Source: Bacteroides congonensis
GTDB taxonomy: Bacteria; Bacteroidota; Bacteroidia; Bacteroidales; Bacteroidaceae
Reading direction: 5' to 3'
Length of the DNA: 64,000 nt
Assembly: GCF_900130125.1 (NCBI RefSeq)
Contig: NZ_FQXY01000010.1
Span: 372,001-436,000 of the forward strand
Part shown: one piece after another, positions 1-9,846 of the stretch
How positions within the stretch are numbered: the first letter of the stretch is position 1
Layout of the letters: each line of letters starts with the position of its first letter
The notes under the pieces: generated by a model
Told to the model about the DNA's origin: nothing
Seen by the model: the letters and a program-made list of their open reading frames with translations, nothing else
Database searches by the model: none
Program-made: the position numbers and the translations under genes

Positions 1-683
1 ATTCCTTGAGAAGCCTCAGCGACTTCAAAGGACGGGTACTGGAATCTCATTTCGAAGGAATGTTGCTTGATTTCAACAATCACGAACTGGCTGTTCAGTT
101 TATTGGCAAGTTCAACGCTTCCAATCTATTGGCTGTGTTCGGAGCGGCGGTTCTGCTGGGTAAGAAGGAAGAAGAGGTGCTTGTCGCCCTTAGCACACTT
201 CATCCGGTAGCAGGGCGTTTCGATGCTGTCCGCTCACCGAAGGGTGTTACGGCGATTGTGGATTATGCACATACACCGGACGCGCTTATCAATGTGCTGA
301 ATGCCATACACGGAGTACTCGAAGGAAAAGGAAAGGTTATCACTGTGGTAGGTGCAGGCGGCAACCGTGATAAGGGCAAACGTCCCATCATGGCGAAAGA
401 AGCTGCCAAAGCCAGTGACCGTGTCATCATCACTTCGGATAATCCCCGTTTTGAAGAGCCGCAGGATATTATCAATGATATGCTGGCAGGACTCGACGCC
501 GAGGATATGAAGAAAACACTAAGCATTGCCGACCGTAAGGAAGCAATCCGCACGGCTTGCATGCTGGCAGAAAAAGGAGACGTAATACTCGTTGCCGGAA
601 AAGGACACGAGAATTACCAGGAGATAAAAGGAGTGAAACATCACTTCGACGACAAGGAAGTACTCAAAGAGGTATTCCAATAA
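1..683 (+). CDS. murE: MurE, UDP-MurNAc-tripeptide ligase (3' part only)
   Basis: C-terminal part of the cytoplasmic ATP-dependent ligase that adds the third amino acid to UDP-MurNAc-L-Ala-D-Glu. The reading frame is open from the left edge, so the N-terminal and most of the central ATPase domain lie outside the window. Visible are the end of the Mur ligase middle domain ([10 protein letters not shown]) and the C-terminal domain with the substrate-selecting motif DNPRFEEP. In this family DNPR goes with meso-diaminopimelate, whereas lysine-adding enzymes usually differ at the Arg, so meso-DAP peptidoglycan is inferred. The end of the protein (AGKGHENYQ) is typical. It is the first visible gene of the mur/fts cluster and is followed after 54 bases by mraY. 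Confidence 0.96.
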   Translation, partial: SLRSLSDFKGRVLESHFEGMLLDFNNHELAVQFIGKFNASNLLAVFGAAVLLGKKEEEVLVALSTLHPVAGRFDAVRSPKGVTAIVDYAHTPDALINVLNAIHGVLEGKGKVITVVGAGGNRDKGKRPIMAKEAAKASDRVIITSDNPRFEEPQDIINDMLAGLDAEDMKKTLSIADRKEAIRTACMLAEKGDVILVAGKGHENYQEIKGVKHHFDDKEVLKEVFQ

Positions 684-696
684 CGTCGCCTGCATA

Positions 697-735
697 GTAA
701 ATTGTAAATAGTAAATTGTAAAATAGTAAATTTCA
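697..735 (+). repeat. Short A/T-rich direct repeats between murE and mraY
   Basis: The word TAGTAAATTGTAAA occurs in overlapping near copies three times just before mraY. A related string (TAGTAAACTGTAAATAATTAAATTGTAAA) precedes ftsA near 8309-8338. They look like slippage or a degraded intergenic repeat. No function can be read from them. Confidence 0.55.
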
Positions 736-737
736 TC

Positions 738-2006
738 ATGCTATATTATCTGTTCGAATGGCTGCATAAGCTCAATTTTCCAGGAGCGGGAATGTTTGGT
801 TACACCTCATTCCGTGCTTTGATGGCTGTTATCCTCGCGCTACTTATTTCAAGTATCTGGGGAGATAAATTTATCAACCTGCTAAAGAAAAAGCAAATCA
901 CGGAAACACAGCGTGATGCCAAAATCGACCCGTTCGGAGTCAACAAGGTAGGTGTGCCAAGCATGGGCGGTGTCATTATTATTGTAGCCATTCTCATCCC
1001 CTGCCTTTTACTGGGTAAGTTGGGCAACATATATATGATATTGATGCTGATAACCACCGTATGGCTGGGCTCACTCGGATTCGCTGACGATTATATCAAA
1101 ATCTTCAAGAAAGATAAGGAAGGATTGCACGGCAAATTCAAGATTATCGGACAGGTCGGTTTAGGCTTAATCGTCGGACTTACTTTGTATTTAAGCCCGG
1201 ACGTGGTAATCCGCGAGAACATCGAAGTGCATACTCCGGGACAGGAGATGGAAGTGATACATGGAACGAATGACTTGAAATCGACTCAAACCACCATTCC
1301 TTTCTTCAAGAGCAACAACCTCGACTATGCCGACCTGGTTTCTTTCATGGGCGAACACGCACAGGCAGCCGGTTGGGTATTGTTTGTCATTATCACAATC
1401 ATCGTAGTTGCCGCCGTATCAAACGGCGCTAACCTGAATGACGGTATGGACGGAATGGCCGCGGGAAACTCTGCCATTATCGGTGCCACACTAGGTATAT
1501 TGGCCTATGTGTCGTCGCACATCGAATTTGCAAGTTATCTAAACATCATGTATATCCCGGGCTCGGAAGAGCTGGTAATCTATATCTGTGCCTTTATCGG
1601 TGCCATGATTGGTTTCCTTTGGTACAACGCTTACCCGGCGCAAGTATTCATGGGCGACACCGGTAGCCTGACAATCGGCGGTATCATCGCCGTATTTGCC
1701 ATTATCATCCACAAAGAGTTGCTGATACCGATTCTTTGCGGTGTATTTCTCGTAGAAAACCTGTCGGTTATCCTGCAACGGGCTTACTATAAGGCAGGAA
1801 AACGGAAAGGAGTGAAACAACGGCTATTCAAACGAACACCGATTCACGACCATTTCCGTACTTCCATGAGCCTGATAGAACCGGGCTGCACTGTGAAGTT
1901 CACGAAGCCCGACCAGTTATTCCACGAATCAAAAATTACCATCCGCTTCTGGATTGTAACTATTGTGTTGGCAGCTATAACAATTATAACATTAAAGATA
2001 AGATAG
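738..2006 (+). CDS. mraY: MraY, phospho-MurNAc-pentapeptide transferase
   Basis: Polytopic inner-membrane enzyme that transfers phospho-MurNAc-pentapeptide from UDP to undecaprenyl phosphate, making lipid I. The 422-residue product has about ten hydrophobic segments. It carries the family's catalytic signatures: the double Asp DDYIK at residues 117-118, NGANLNDGMDG near 230-240, and FMGDTGSL in the later cytoplasmic loop. It is longer than the roughly 360 residues usual in Proteobacteria. The extra length is a hydrophilic stretch around residues 155-200, between membrane segments, which I believe is common in Bacteroidota. It lies between murE and murD in the usual cluster order, with the downstream gap filled by a palindromic repeat. 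Confidence 0.97.
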   Translation: MLYYLFEWLHKLNFPGAGMFGYTSFRALMAVILALLISSIWGDKFINLLKKKQITETQRDAKIDPFGVNKVGVPSMGGVIIIVAILIPCLLLGKLGNIYMILMLITTVWLGSLGFADDYIKIFKKDKEGLHGKFKIIGQVGLGLIVGLTLYLSPDVVIRENIEVHTPGQEMEVIHGTNDLKSTQTTIPFFKSNNLDYADLVSFMGEHAQAAGWVLFVIITIIVVAAVSNGANLNDGMDGMAAGNSAIIGATLGILAYVSSHIEFASYLNIMYIPGSEELVIYICAFIGAMIGFLWYNAYPAQVFMGDTGSLTIGGIIAVFAIIIHKELLIPILCGVFLVENLSVILQRAYYKAGKRKGVKQRLFKRTPIHDHFRTSMSLIEPGCTVKFTKPDQLFHESKITIRFWIVTIVLAAITIITLKIR

Positions 2007-2008
2007 GA

Positions 2009-2092
2009 TTAAGGCACGGATTACACGGATTAACGCGGTTTTAGCTGCGCAATCTCTTAAAACCGTGAAATCCGCGTAATCCGTGCCTAATT
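2009..2092. repeat. REP-like imperfect palindrome between mraY and murD
   Basis: Two arms of about 36 bases (2009-2044 and 2056-2092) are near-perfect reverse complements, both containing GGCACGGATTAC and CGGTTTTA, with an 11-base loop. The transcript would fold into a long hairpin, but no T-run follows, so it is not an obvious terminator. A half copy with the same core (ACGTAATCCGTGCCT) sits before murC at 6088-6102. This suggests a dispersed extragenic palindrome family. Confidence 0.75.
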
Positions 2093-2189
2093 AAAATATA
2101 GAGAGTATTAACCCGATTATTAACTTTTAAAGGATGTGCACAACTAATAAGCAATTCAGCATATTGAAAAGAAGAGCACATTATTGTAG

Positions 2190-3524
2190 ATGAAAAGAAT
2201 AGTAATTTTAGGAGCTGGCGAAAGCGGCGCAGGTGCAGCCGTACTCGCCAAAGTCAAAGGATTTGAGACATTTGTTTCGGATATGTCCGCCATCAAGGAC
2301 AAGTATAAGGAACTTCTCGACAGCCATAATATTGCCTGGGAAGAAGGACACCATACCGAAGAACTCATTCTGAATGCCGACGAGGTTATCAAAAGCCCCG
2401 GTATCCCGAATGACGCCCCACTCATCCTTAAACTGAAAGCTCAAGGTACTCCGGTTATATCAGAGATTGAGTTTGCCGGACGCTATACGGATGCCAAAAT
2501 GATTTGTATCACCGGTTCCAACGGGAAGACGACTACGACATCCCTGATTTACCATATCTTCAAGAGTGCAGACCTGAATGTAGGTTTGGCAGGCAATATC
2601 GGTAAGAGCCTCGCTTTGCAGGTAGCCGAAGAACATCATGACTATTATATTATTGAACTGAGTTCATTCCAGTTGGATAATATGTATAACTTCCGTGCGA
2701 ACATCGCCGTATTGATGAACATCACTCCCGACCACCTCGACCGTTACGACCACTGTATGCAGAATTATATCGACGCCAAATTCCGCATCACTCAGAATCA
2801 GACACCGGACGATGCCTTTATCTTCTGGAATGATGACCCGATTATCAAAAACGAACTCGCAAAGCATGGTCTGAAAGCACACCTGTATCCTTTCGCCGCA
2901 GTGAAAGAGGACGGAGCTATCGCCTACGTTGAAGACCACGAAGTGAAAATCAACGAACCGATTGCCTTCAACATGGAACAGGAAGAACTGGCCTTGACAG
3001 GACAACATAACTTATACAACTCTCTGGCAGCCGGTATTTCAGCCAACCTGGCCGGTATCACCAAAGAGAACATCCGCAAAGCCCTCTCCGACTTCAAAGG
3101 AGTGGAGCACCGCCTGGAAAAAGTGGCGCGTGTCCGCGGAATTGATTTCATCAACGACTCGAAAGCCACGAACGTCAACTCCTGCTGGTATGCCCTGCAA
3201 AGCATGACTACCAAAACGGTTTTGATTCTTGGCGGAAAAGATAAAGGAAACGATTATACGGAAATCGAAGACCTGGTACGTGAGAAATGTTCGGCTCTCG
3301 TATATATGGGACTGCACAACGAGAAACTCCACGAGTTCTTCGACCGCCTCGGCCTGCCCGTAGCAGACGTGCAAACCGGGATGAAGGATGCCGTAGAAGC
3401 AGCCTACAAACTGGCGAAGAAAGGTGAAACCGTATTATTAAGCCCTTGCTGCGCTTCCTTCGACCTCTTCAAGAGTTACGAGGATCGTGGCGACCAGTTC
3501 AAGCAATGCGTGAGAGAACTTTAG
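2190..3524 (+). CDS. murD: MurD, UDP-MurNAc-L-alanine:D-glutamate ligase
   Basis: Cytoplasmic ATP-dependent ligase that adds D-glutamate to UDP-MurNAc-L-Ala. The 444-residue protein has the three Mur domains. An N-terminal Rossmann-like domain binds UDP (ILGAGESGAGAAVLA at residues 5-19). The central ATPase domain has the P-loop ITGSNGKTTTTS near residue 107 and the DHLDRY segment. The C-terminal domain contains the family motif NDSKATN. Length is normal for the family. The ATG at 2190 is chosen because the Rossmann strand begins directly after it. ftsW follows after 37 bases. Confidence 0.97.
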   Translation: MKRIVILGAGESGAGAAVLAKVKGFETFVSDMSAIKDKYKELLDSHNIAWEEGHHTEELILNADEVIKSPGIPNDAPLILKLKAQGTPVISEIEFAGRYTDAKMICITGSNGKTTTTSLIYHIFKSADLNVGLAGNIGKSLALQVAEEHHDYYIIELSSFQLDNMYNFRANIAVLMNITPDHLDRYDHCMQNYIDAKFRITQNQTPDDAFIFWNDDPIIKNELAKHGLKAHLYPFAAVKEDGAIAYVEDHEVKINEPIAFNMEQEELALTGQHNLYNSLAAGISANLAGITKENIRKALSDFKGVEHRLEKVARVRGIDFINDSKATNVNSCWYALQSMTTKTVLILGGKDKGNDYTEIEDLVREKCSALVYMGLHNEKLHEFFDRLGLPVADVQTGMKDAVEAAYKLAKKGETVLLSPCCASFDLFKSYEDRGDQFKQCVREL

Positions 3525-3561
3525 ATAACGTTTAACGGATTAGTAATTAGAGAGTAACGAA

Positions 3562-4887
3562 GTGGATTTATTAAAGAACATATTCAAAGGCGACAAGGTA
3601 ATCTGGATTATCTTCCTCTGTCTCTGCCTCATCTCGATTGTCGAGGTGTTCTCGGCAGCATCGACGCTGACTTACAAAAGCGGCGACCATTGGGGGCCGA
3701 TTACGCAACACTCTATCATCCTCATGGTAGGTGCCGTAGTAGTGGTATTTCTGCACAATGTACCCTACAAATGGTTCCAGGTATTTCCAGTCTTCCTATA
3801 CCCGATTTCCCTGGTGCTGCTGGCGTTCGTCACATTGATGGGTATCATCACAGGCGACCGTGTCAACGGAGCCGCCCGTTGGATGACTTTCATGGGATTG
3901 CAGTTCCAGCCTTCGGAACTGGCAAAGATGGCTGTTATCATTGCCGTCTCCTTCATCCTGTCCAAGCGGCAGGACGAATATGGAGCCAACCCGAACGCCT
4001 TTAAATATATCATGATTCTCACCGGACTCGTCTTTCTGCTCATCGCACCGGAGAACCTTTCGACAGCCATGTTGCTATTCGGTGTGGTATGCATGATGAT
4101 GTTCATCGGACGGGTATCTTCCAAAAAGCTGTTCGGAATGTTGGGAATAATGGCACTCCTGGGTGGAGTAGCCGTAGGCATATTAATGGCTATCCCCGCA
4201 AAGACATTACACAGCACTCCCGGTCTTCACCGCTTCGAGACCTGGCAGAACCGCGTTTCCGGTTTCTTCGAGAAAGAAGAAGTGCCTGCCGCCAAATTCG
4301 ATATTGATAAGGACGCACAGATTGCTCATGCCCGTATTGCCGTTGCCACCAGCAATGTAGTCGGCAAAGGCCCGGGTAACTCCGTACAACGCGACTTCCT
4401 GAGCCAGGCATTCTCCGATTTTATCTTCGCCATTGTAATTGAAGAAATGGGACTGATAGGAGGTATATTCGTCGTATTCCTCTATTTATGCCTGCTATAT
4501 CGAGCGGGAAAAATCGCCCAGAAGTGCGAACGCACTTTCCCCGCTTTCCTGGTCATGGGCATTGCGTTACTATTAGTATCACAGGCGATATTGAATATGA
4601 TGGTGGCGGTCGGATTATTCCCCGTCACAGGACAACCGCTGCCATTAGTCAGCAAGGGAGGAACAAGTACATTAATCAACTGCGCTTATATCGGCATGAT
4701 ATTAAGTGTAAGCCGATATACCGCTCACCTGCAAGAACTGAAAGAGCATGACGCACAGGTTCAGTTGCAGATAGCAACAGATGCAGCAGTCAATTCCGAA
4801 GCACAAACTGCCGCCGAACCGACCGCACCGATTCTGAACAGCGATGCCAAGTTCGAAGACGAGAACGATATTAACAAGAACAGTTAA
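3562..4887 (+). CDS. ftsW: FtsW, division-specific lipid II polymerase (SEDS family)
   Basis: Inner-membrane SEDS glycosyltransferase that polymerises lipid II at the septum with its partner class B PBP. The 441 residues hold about ten membrane segments. Family signatures are visible: the NGAARWM stretch before the FQPSE segment, and the late PLPLVSKGGTS motif typical of FtsW/RodA. FtsW is preferred over RodA because it lies between murD and murG. The start is a GTG at 3562, since no in-frame ATG lies nearer the first membrane segment. The last 50 residues form a hydrophilic, Ala/Glu/Asp-rich cytoplasmic tail longer than in many FtsW proteins, possibly a docking site for division partners. 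Confidence 0.95.
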   Translation: MDLLKNIFKGDKVIWIIFLCLCLISIVEVFSAASTLTYKSGDHWGPITQHSIILMVGAVVVVFLHNVPYKWFQVFPVFLYPISLVLLAFVTLMGIITGDRVNGAARWMTFMGLQFQPSELAKMAVIIAVSFILSKRQDEYGANPNAFKYIMILTGLVFLLIAPENLSTAMLLFGVVCMMMFIGRVSSKKLFGMLGIMALLGGVAVGILMAIPAKTLHSTPGLHRFETWQNRVSGFFEKEEVPAAKFDIDKDAQIAHARIAVATSNVVGKGPGNSVQRDFLSQAFSDFIFAIVIEEMGLIGGIFVVFLYLCLLYRAGKIAQKCERTFPAFLVMGIALLLVSQAILNMMVAVGLFPVTGQPLPLVSKGGTSTLINCAYIGMILSVSRYTAHLQELKEHDAQVQLQIATDAAVNSEAQTAAEPTAPILNSDAKFEDENDINKNS

Positions 4888-4937
4888 CGGACGGAGGTGC
4901 ATCGGTAAGGATGAACAACGGATAGAAAGAAAGGATT

Positions 4938-6059
4938 ATGATGGAAAAAGAACTTAGAATTATTATTAGCGGTGGGGGCACAGGAGGACATATCTTTCCT
5001 GCTGTCTCCATTGCGAACGCTATAATGGAACTGCGTCCCGACGCAAAAATACTCTTTGTAGGCGCAGAAGGACGTATGGAGATGCAACGGGTTCCCGATG
5101 CAGGCTATCAGATTATCGGTCTGCCGATAGCCGGCTTCGACCGCAAGCATTTATGGAAAAACGTATCGGTGGTAATCAAGCTGATACGCAGCCAGTGGAA
5201 AGCTCGCAAAGTTATCAAGAACTTCCGTCCGCAAGTAACGGTAGGGGTAGGCGGTTACGCCAGTGGGCCGACCTTAAAGACTGCCGGAATGATGGGTGTC
5301 CCTACTCTGATACAAGAGCAAAATTCATATGCCGGAGTAACCAATAAGCTACTGGCACAGAAAGCAAAAGCTATTTGCGTGGCTTATGACGGGATGGAAA
5401 AGTTCTTCCCTGCGGATAAAATCATTATGACAGGCAATCCGGTGCGGCAGAATCTGACAAAAGAGATGCCGTCCAAAGAAGACGCGTTGCGTTCTTTCAA
5501 TCTGCAACCGGATAAGAAAACAATCCTCATCGTAGGCGGCAGCTTGGGAGCACGCACCATTAACAATACGCTGACAGCCGGATTAACGGCTATCAAAGAG
5601 AACAGTGACGTGCAGTTCATCTGGCAAACAGGAAAATACTATTATCCGCAAGTGACCGAAGCCGTGAAAGCGGCAGGAGAACTTCCGAACCTGTACGTGA
5701 CGGATTTCATCAAAGACATGGCAGCCGCTTATGCCGCCGCCGACCTCGTTATCTCCCGTGCGGGAGCAGGGTCAATCTCCGAGTTCTGCCTTTTGCATAA
5801 ACCTGTTGTCTTAGTTCCTTCGCCCAATGTGGCGGAAGACCATCAGACTAAAAATGCATTAGCACTGGTAAACAAGCAGGCAGCCATCTACGTCAAAGAC
5901 AGCGAAGCGGAAAGCATCTTGATGGATATAGCCCTGTCCACCGTCAACAACGAGCAGAAACTAAAAGAACTAAGTGAAAATATCGCCAAGTTAGCCTTAC
6001 CCGATTCAGCGAGAATCATCGCCCAAGAGGTAATAAAGCTGGCAGAAGCAAAGAGCTAA
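4938..6059 (+). CDS. murG: MurG, lipid II synthase (GlcNAc transferase)
   Basis: Peripheral membrane GT28-family transferase that adds GlcNAc from UDP-GlcNAc to lipid I, giving lipid II. The 373-residue protein has the two-Rossmann GT-B layout. The N-terminal glycine-rich loop GGGTGGHIFPA binds acceptor phosphate. The donor domain has GGSLGARTIN and RAGAGSISE, and a Gln/Lys-rich DHQTKNA segment. Two ATG codons stand in tandem at 4938 and 4941 and either may be used. The preceding gap of 50 bases contains a purine-rich stretch that can serve for ribosome binding. Confidence 0.97.
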   Translation: MMEKELRIIISGGGTGGHIFPAVSIANAIMELRPDAKILFVGAEGRMEMQRVPDAGYQIIGLPIAGFDRKHLWKNVSVVIKLIRSQWKARKVIKNFRPQVTVGVGGYASGPTLKTAGMMGVPTLIQEQNSYAGVTNKLLAQKAKAICVAYDGMEKFFPADKIIMTGNPVRQNLTKEMPSKEDALRSFNLQPDKKTILIVGGSLGARTINNTLTAGLTAIKENSDVQFIWQTGKYYYPQVTEAVKAAGELPNLYVTDFIKDMAAAYAAADLVISRAGAGSISEFCLLHKPVVLVPSPNVAEDHQTKNALALVNKQAAIYVKDSEAESILMDIALSTVNNEQKLKELSENIAKLALPDSARIIAQEVIKLAEAKS

Positions 6060-6132
6060 TTAAATATATATCCAGGCATAGTTTCCACGTAATCCGTGCC
6101 TGAAATTGATACAAATACTAAAGATAAAAGAA

Positions 6133-7509
6133 ATGAATATCGAAACAATAAAATCAGTCTACTTCGTTGGTGCCGGCGGCATCGGTATGAGTGCGCTTGT
6201 GCGCTACTTCCTCTTCAAAGGAAAAGTAGTAGCAGGATACGACCGCACCCCTACTCCATTGACTGAAACACTAATCGCCGAAGGCGCACAAATACATTAC
6301 GAAGAAAACGTCGACCTGATTCCGGAAGCCTGTAAAGACAAGGAAAGTACCCTCGTCATATTCACTCCCGCCGTTCCGCAGGAACACGAAGAATTAGTCT
6401 ATTTCCGCAACAACGGATTCGAAATACAGAAACGCGCCCAAGTATTGGGAACGATTACCCATTCGAGTAAAGGCTTATGTGTGGCAGGTACTCATGGCAA
6501 GACTACCACTTCTACCATGACAGCCCACCTGTTTCACCAGTCACACGTGGAATGTACCGCCTTCCTCGGAGGAATCTCGAAGAATTACGGAACCAACCTG
6601 CTGCTTTCCCAGGAAAGCCCTTATACGGTAATCGAAGCAGACGAGTTCGACCGCTCTTTTCACTGGTTGTCCCCATTTATGTCCGTCATTACCTCGACAG
6701 ACCCGGATCACCTCGACATCTACGGAACAGCGGAAGCCTACCTGGAAAGTTTCGAGCACTACACCACCCTTATCCAACCGGGTGGCGCACTGATTATCCG
6801 CAAAGGCATCTCCCTGCAACCGAAAGTACAGCCCGGCGTACGTGTCTATACCTATTCACGTGACGAAGGAGACTTCCACGCAGAGAACATCCGCATCGGT
6901 AACGGAGAAATATTCATTGACTTTGTAACACCGGACACCCGTATTAATGACATCCAACTGGGAGTTCCGGTAAGCATCAACATAGAGAATGGCGTAGCTG
7001 CCATGGCACTGGCGTACCTGAACGGAGTGACTGCCGAGGAGATTAAAAGAGGAATGGCCAGTTTCCGAGGAGTAGACCGCCGGTTCGATTTCAAAATCAA
7101 GAACGACCGTATCGTCTTCCTAAGCGACTACGCACACCACCCCTCTGAAATCAAACAGAGCGTGCTTTCTATGCGTGAGCTTTACAAAGACAAGAAAATC
7201 ACAGCCGTCTTCCAGCCGCATCTTTACACCCGCACGCGTGACTTCTATCAGGACTTTGCCGACAGCCTCTCACTGCTCGATGAAGTAATCCTTGTAGACA
7301 TCTACCCGGCACGCGAAGCACCTATTCCCGGCGTCACCAGTCAGTTAATCTATGACAATCTACGCCCCGGCATCGAAAAAAGTATGTGCAAAAAGGAAGA
7401 TATACTGAACATTCTGAAAGATAAAAACATTGAAGTATTAATAACATTGGGAGCCGGAGACATCGACAACTATGTCCCCGAAATTTGTAAAATCCTCGAA
7501 AACCGATAA
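6133..7509 (+). CDS. murC: MurC, UDP-MurNAc:L-alanine ligase
   Basis: Cytoplasmic ATP-dependent ligase that starts the stem peptide by joining L-Ala to UDP-MurNAc. Domain signs run in order: N-terminal dinucleotide-like loop VGAGGIGMSALV, P-loop GTHGKTTTST, EADEFDRSF, and the C-terminal DYAHHPSEI. The frame is open back to a TTG at 6106, but ATG 6133 is preferred because its product (MNIETIKSVYFVGAGG) starts at the usual distance from the first glycine loop and follows AAAAG. The stop is 5 bases before ftsQ, suggesting translational coupling. Confidence 0.96.
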   Translation: MNIETIKSVYFVGAGGIGMSALVRYFLFKGKVVAGYDRTPTPLTETLIAEGAQIHYEENVDLIPEACKDKESTLVIFTPAVPQEHEELVYFRNNGFEIQKRAQVLGTITHSSKGLCVAGTHGKTTTSTMTAHLFHQSHVECTAFLGGISKNYGTNLLLSQESPYTVIEADEFDRSFHWLSPFMSVITSTDPDHLDIYGTAEAYLESFEHYTTLIQPGGALIIRKGISLQPKVQPGVRVYTYSRDEGDFHAENIRIGNGEIFIDFVTPDTRINDIQLGVPVSINIENGVAAMALAYLNGVTAEEIKRGMASFRGVDRRFDFKIKNDRIVFLSDYAHHPSEIKQSVLSMRELYKDKKITAVFQPHLYTRTRDFYQDFADSLSLLDEVILVDIYPAREAPIPGVTSQLIYDNLRPGIEKSMCKKEDILNILKDKNIEVLITLGAGDIDNYVPEICKILENR

Positions 7510-7514
7510 AGCTT

Positions 7515-8252
7515 ATGGTAAAGAGAATCCTTCTGTCCATCGTCATGCTGGTGCTTATAGCCTACCTCGTCGTAGCTGTCAGCGCCTTCAACCGCAAGCC
7601 TGCCGACCAGACCTGCCGTGACCTGGAATTAGTCATCAAGGATACCGCTTACGCCGGCTTCATCACCAAGGACGAACTGAAAGGTATCCTTGAGAAGAAA
7701 GGCATCTACCCTATCGGGAAAAAGATGGAGCGCATCTCCACCAAGTCGTTGGAACGGGAGCTAAGCAAGCATCCGTTGATTGATGAAGCAGAATGTTACA
7801 AGACCCCAAGCGGCAAAGTCTGCGTGGAGGTGACACAGCGTATCCCTATCCTGCGGGTGATGAGTGCCAACGGCGAGAATTACTATCTCGACAACAAAGG
7901 AACGGTCATGCCGCCGGAGGCAAAATGCGTCGCACACCGGGTAATTGTCACCGGAAACGTAGAAAAGTCGTTTGCAATGAAGGATTTATATAAGTTTGGT
8001 GTATTTTTGCATAACAATAAGTTTTGGGATGCCCAGATAGAACAAATTCACGTGCTGTCCGACCGCAGTATCGAATTAGTGCCGCGTGTAGGCGACCACC
8101 TTATCTATCTAGGCAAACTGGAAAACTTTGAAAACAAACTGGCACGCCTGAAAGAATTCTATAAGAAAGGACTCAACCAGGTAGGCTGGAACAAGTATTC
8201 ACGCATCAACCTCGAGTTCAGTAACCAGATTATCTGTACGAAAAGAGAATGA
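7515..8252 (+). CDS. ftsQ: FtsQ/DivIB-type cell division protein
   Basis: Single-pass inner-membrane division protein that links early and late divisome parts. The 245-residue product has one N-terminal membrane segment (residues about 4-24, very short cytoplasmic tail). A periplasmic POTRA-like region follows (roughly 35-105, GFITKDELKGILEKKG then HPLIDEAECYKTPSGKVCVEV), then the FtsQ beta domain with the YLDNKGTVMP segment. Sequence conservation in this family is low, so the call also rests on position between murC and ftsA, which is the standard order. Confidence 0.92.
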   Translation: MVKRILLSIVMLVLIAYLVVAVSAFNRKPADQTCRDLELVIKDTAYAGFITKDELKGILEKKGIYPIGKKMERISTKSLERELSKHPLIDEAECYKTPSGKVCVEVTQRIPILRVMSANGENYYLDNKGTVMPPEAKCVAHRVIVTGNVEKSFAMKDLYKFGVFLHNNKFWDAQIEQIHVLSDRSIELVPRVGDHLIYLGKLENFENKLARLKEFYKKGLNQVGWNKYSRINLEFSNQIICTKRE

Positions 8253-8344
8253 TGGGGAACAGGTTGTGAGTAATGAGTGATGAGTTATGAATGACAAGTC
8301 TCTCTAAATAGTAAACTGTAAATAATTAAATTGTAAATAAAGAG

Positions 8345-9799
8345 ATGGCAACAACAGAATTTATCGCCGCTATTGAACTTGGTTCATCGAAGATAACCGG
8401 TGTGGCCGGAAGAAAGAACAGTGACGGAAGTATGCAGGTATTGGCATATGCCCAGGAAGACTCTTCTACGTTCATCCGTAAAGGAGTAATCTTTAACCTG
8501 GACAAGACGGCACAAAGCCTTACTTCTATCATCAACAGACTGGAAGGTGAGTTGAAAAACTCAATTGCCAAAGTATATGTAGGCATCGGCGGACAGTCAC
8601 TCCGCACAGTCCGCAACGTAGTAAGTCGCGACCTGGAAGATGAAGCCATCATATCAGAAGAGCTCGTAAGTGCTATCGGTGACGAGAATATCGCCATTCC
8701 GGTAGTCGATATGGATATACTGGACGTAGCGCCACAGGAATATAAGGTAGGCAATAACCTGCAAGCCAATCCGGTCGGACTGGTAGGCAGCCATATCGAA
8801 GGCCGTTTCCTCAATATCGTTGCCCGCGCTTCCGTACGGAAGAACCTGGAACACTGTTTCCAGCAGGCTAAAATCGACATTGCCGACCAACTGATCGCTC
8901 CACTCGTTACAGCCAACGCCGTACTGACGGAAAGCGAACGCCGTTCGGGTTGCGCACTCATCGACCTCGGCGCAGACACGACCACCATCTCTGTTTACAA
9001 GAACAACATTCTCCGCTTCCTGACCGTACTGCCGCTAGGTGGCAACAGCATCACGCGCGACATCACCACCCTGCAAATGGAGGAAGAAGAAGCCGAACGC
9101 CTGAAGAAAGCCTATGGTGACGCCCTCTACGAGGAAGACCCTGAACAAGAAGAAGCTACCTGCAAACTGGACGACGACAGCCGTACCATCAAGGTAGCCG
9201 ACCTCAACAATATCATCGAAGCCCGTGCCGAAGAAATCATCGCCAACGTATGGAACCAGGTACAGCTATCCGGCTTTGATGACAAACTGCTGGCAGGAAT
9301 CATCCTGACGGGAGGAGCCGCCAACCTGAAAAATATCGAAGAAATGCTGCGCAAACGTAGTAAAGTAGAGAAAATACGGATGGCGAAACTTCCCCGCAAC
9401 ACAGTTCATGCCCCAAGCAATATCCTGAAAAAAGACGGTTCGCAAAACACCCTGTTCGGACTTCTGTTTGAAGGAAACCAAAACTGCTGCCTGACAGAAA
9501 CCGCTCCGCAGCCTACTCCCACTCCGATGAGTTCCAGACCTGAACCGGCGGAAGTCCACAAAACGGCAGATATGTTTGAGGACGACCAGGAACTGAAAGA
9601 GCAAGCCCGCATCGCCCGACTCAAAAAAGAGGAGGAAGAACGGGAAGCGAAGATAGCAGCCAAAGAAGCGGAAAAGCTTCGCAAGCAGAAGGAGAAAGAA
9701 GAGAAAGAAAGACGGAAACGGGAAGCTGGCCCGAGCTGGATTCAGCGCAAGATTGACTCGCTGACGAAAGAAATCTTCTCCGACGACGATATGAAGTAA
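8345..9799 (+). CDS. ftsA: FtsA, actin-like membrane anchor of FtsZ
   Basis: Cytoplasmic actin-fold ATPase that tethers FtsZ filaments to the membrane. The N-terminal phosphate loop (AIELGSSKITGVAG), the second phosphate/adenosine segments (CALIDLGADTTTISVY, GIILTGGAANLKNIEE) and the 1C subdomain are all present. At 484 residues it is longer than the usual 420. The added part, about residues 385-470, is a highly charged Lys/Glu coiled-coil-like helix. It leads into an amphipathic end (WIQRKIDSLTKEIF) that is likely the membrane-targeting helix. The 92-base gap from ftsQ contains short repeated words rather than a recognisable promoter. Confidence 0.95.
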   Translation: MATTEFIAAIELGSSKITGVAGRKNSDGSMQVLAYAQEDSSTFIRKGVIFNLDKTAQSLTSIINRLEGELKNSIAKVYVGIGGQSLRTVRNVVSRDLEDEAIISEELVSAIGDENIAIPVVDMDILDVAPQEYKVGNNLQANPVGLVGSHIEGRFLNIVARASVRKNLEHCFQQAKIDIADQLIAPLVTANAVLTESERRSGCALIDLGADTTTISVYKNNILRFLTVLPLGGNSITRDITTLQMEEEEAERLKKAYGDALYEEDPEQEEATCKLDDDSRTIKVADLNNIIEARAEEIIANVWNQVQLSGFDDKLLAGIILTGGAANLKNIEEMLRKRSKVEKIRMAKLPRNTVHAPSNILKKDGSQNTLFGLLFEGNQNCCLTETAPQPTPTPMSSRPEPAEVHKTADMFEDDQELKEQARIARLKKEEEEREAKIAAKEAEKLRKQKEKEEKERRKREAGPSWIQRKIDSLTKEIFSDDDMK

Positions 9800-9846
9800 G
9801 TGATTAGTGTTTTAGTGATTAGTGATAAATAAAAATAGATTAGGAT

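Noticed and set aside
6106-6132. TTG start for murC at 6106
   Set aside because: It would add nine residues that do not belong to the family; ATG 6133 fits length and ribosome site better.
8326-8988. Open frame of 220 codons opposite ftsA
   Set aside because: Low-complexity Ser/Thr/Leu product inside a certain gene; no ribosome site or promoter.
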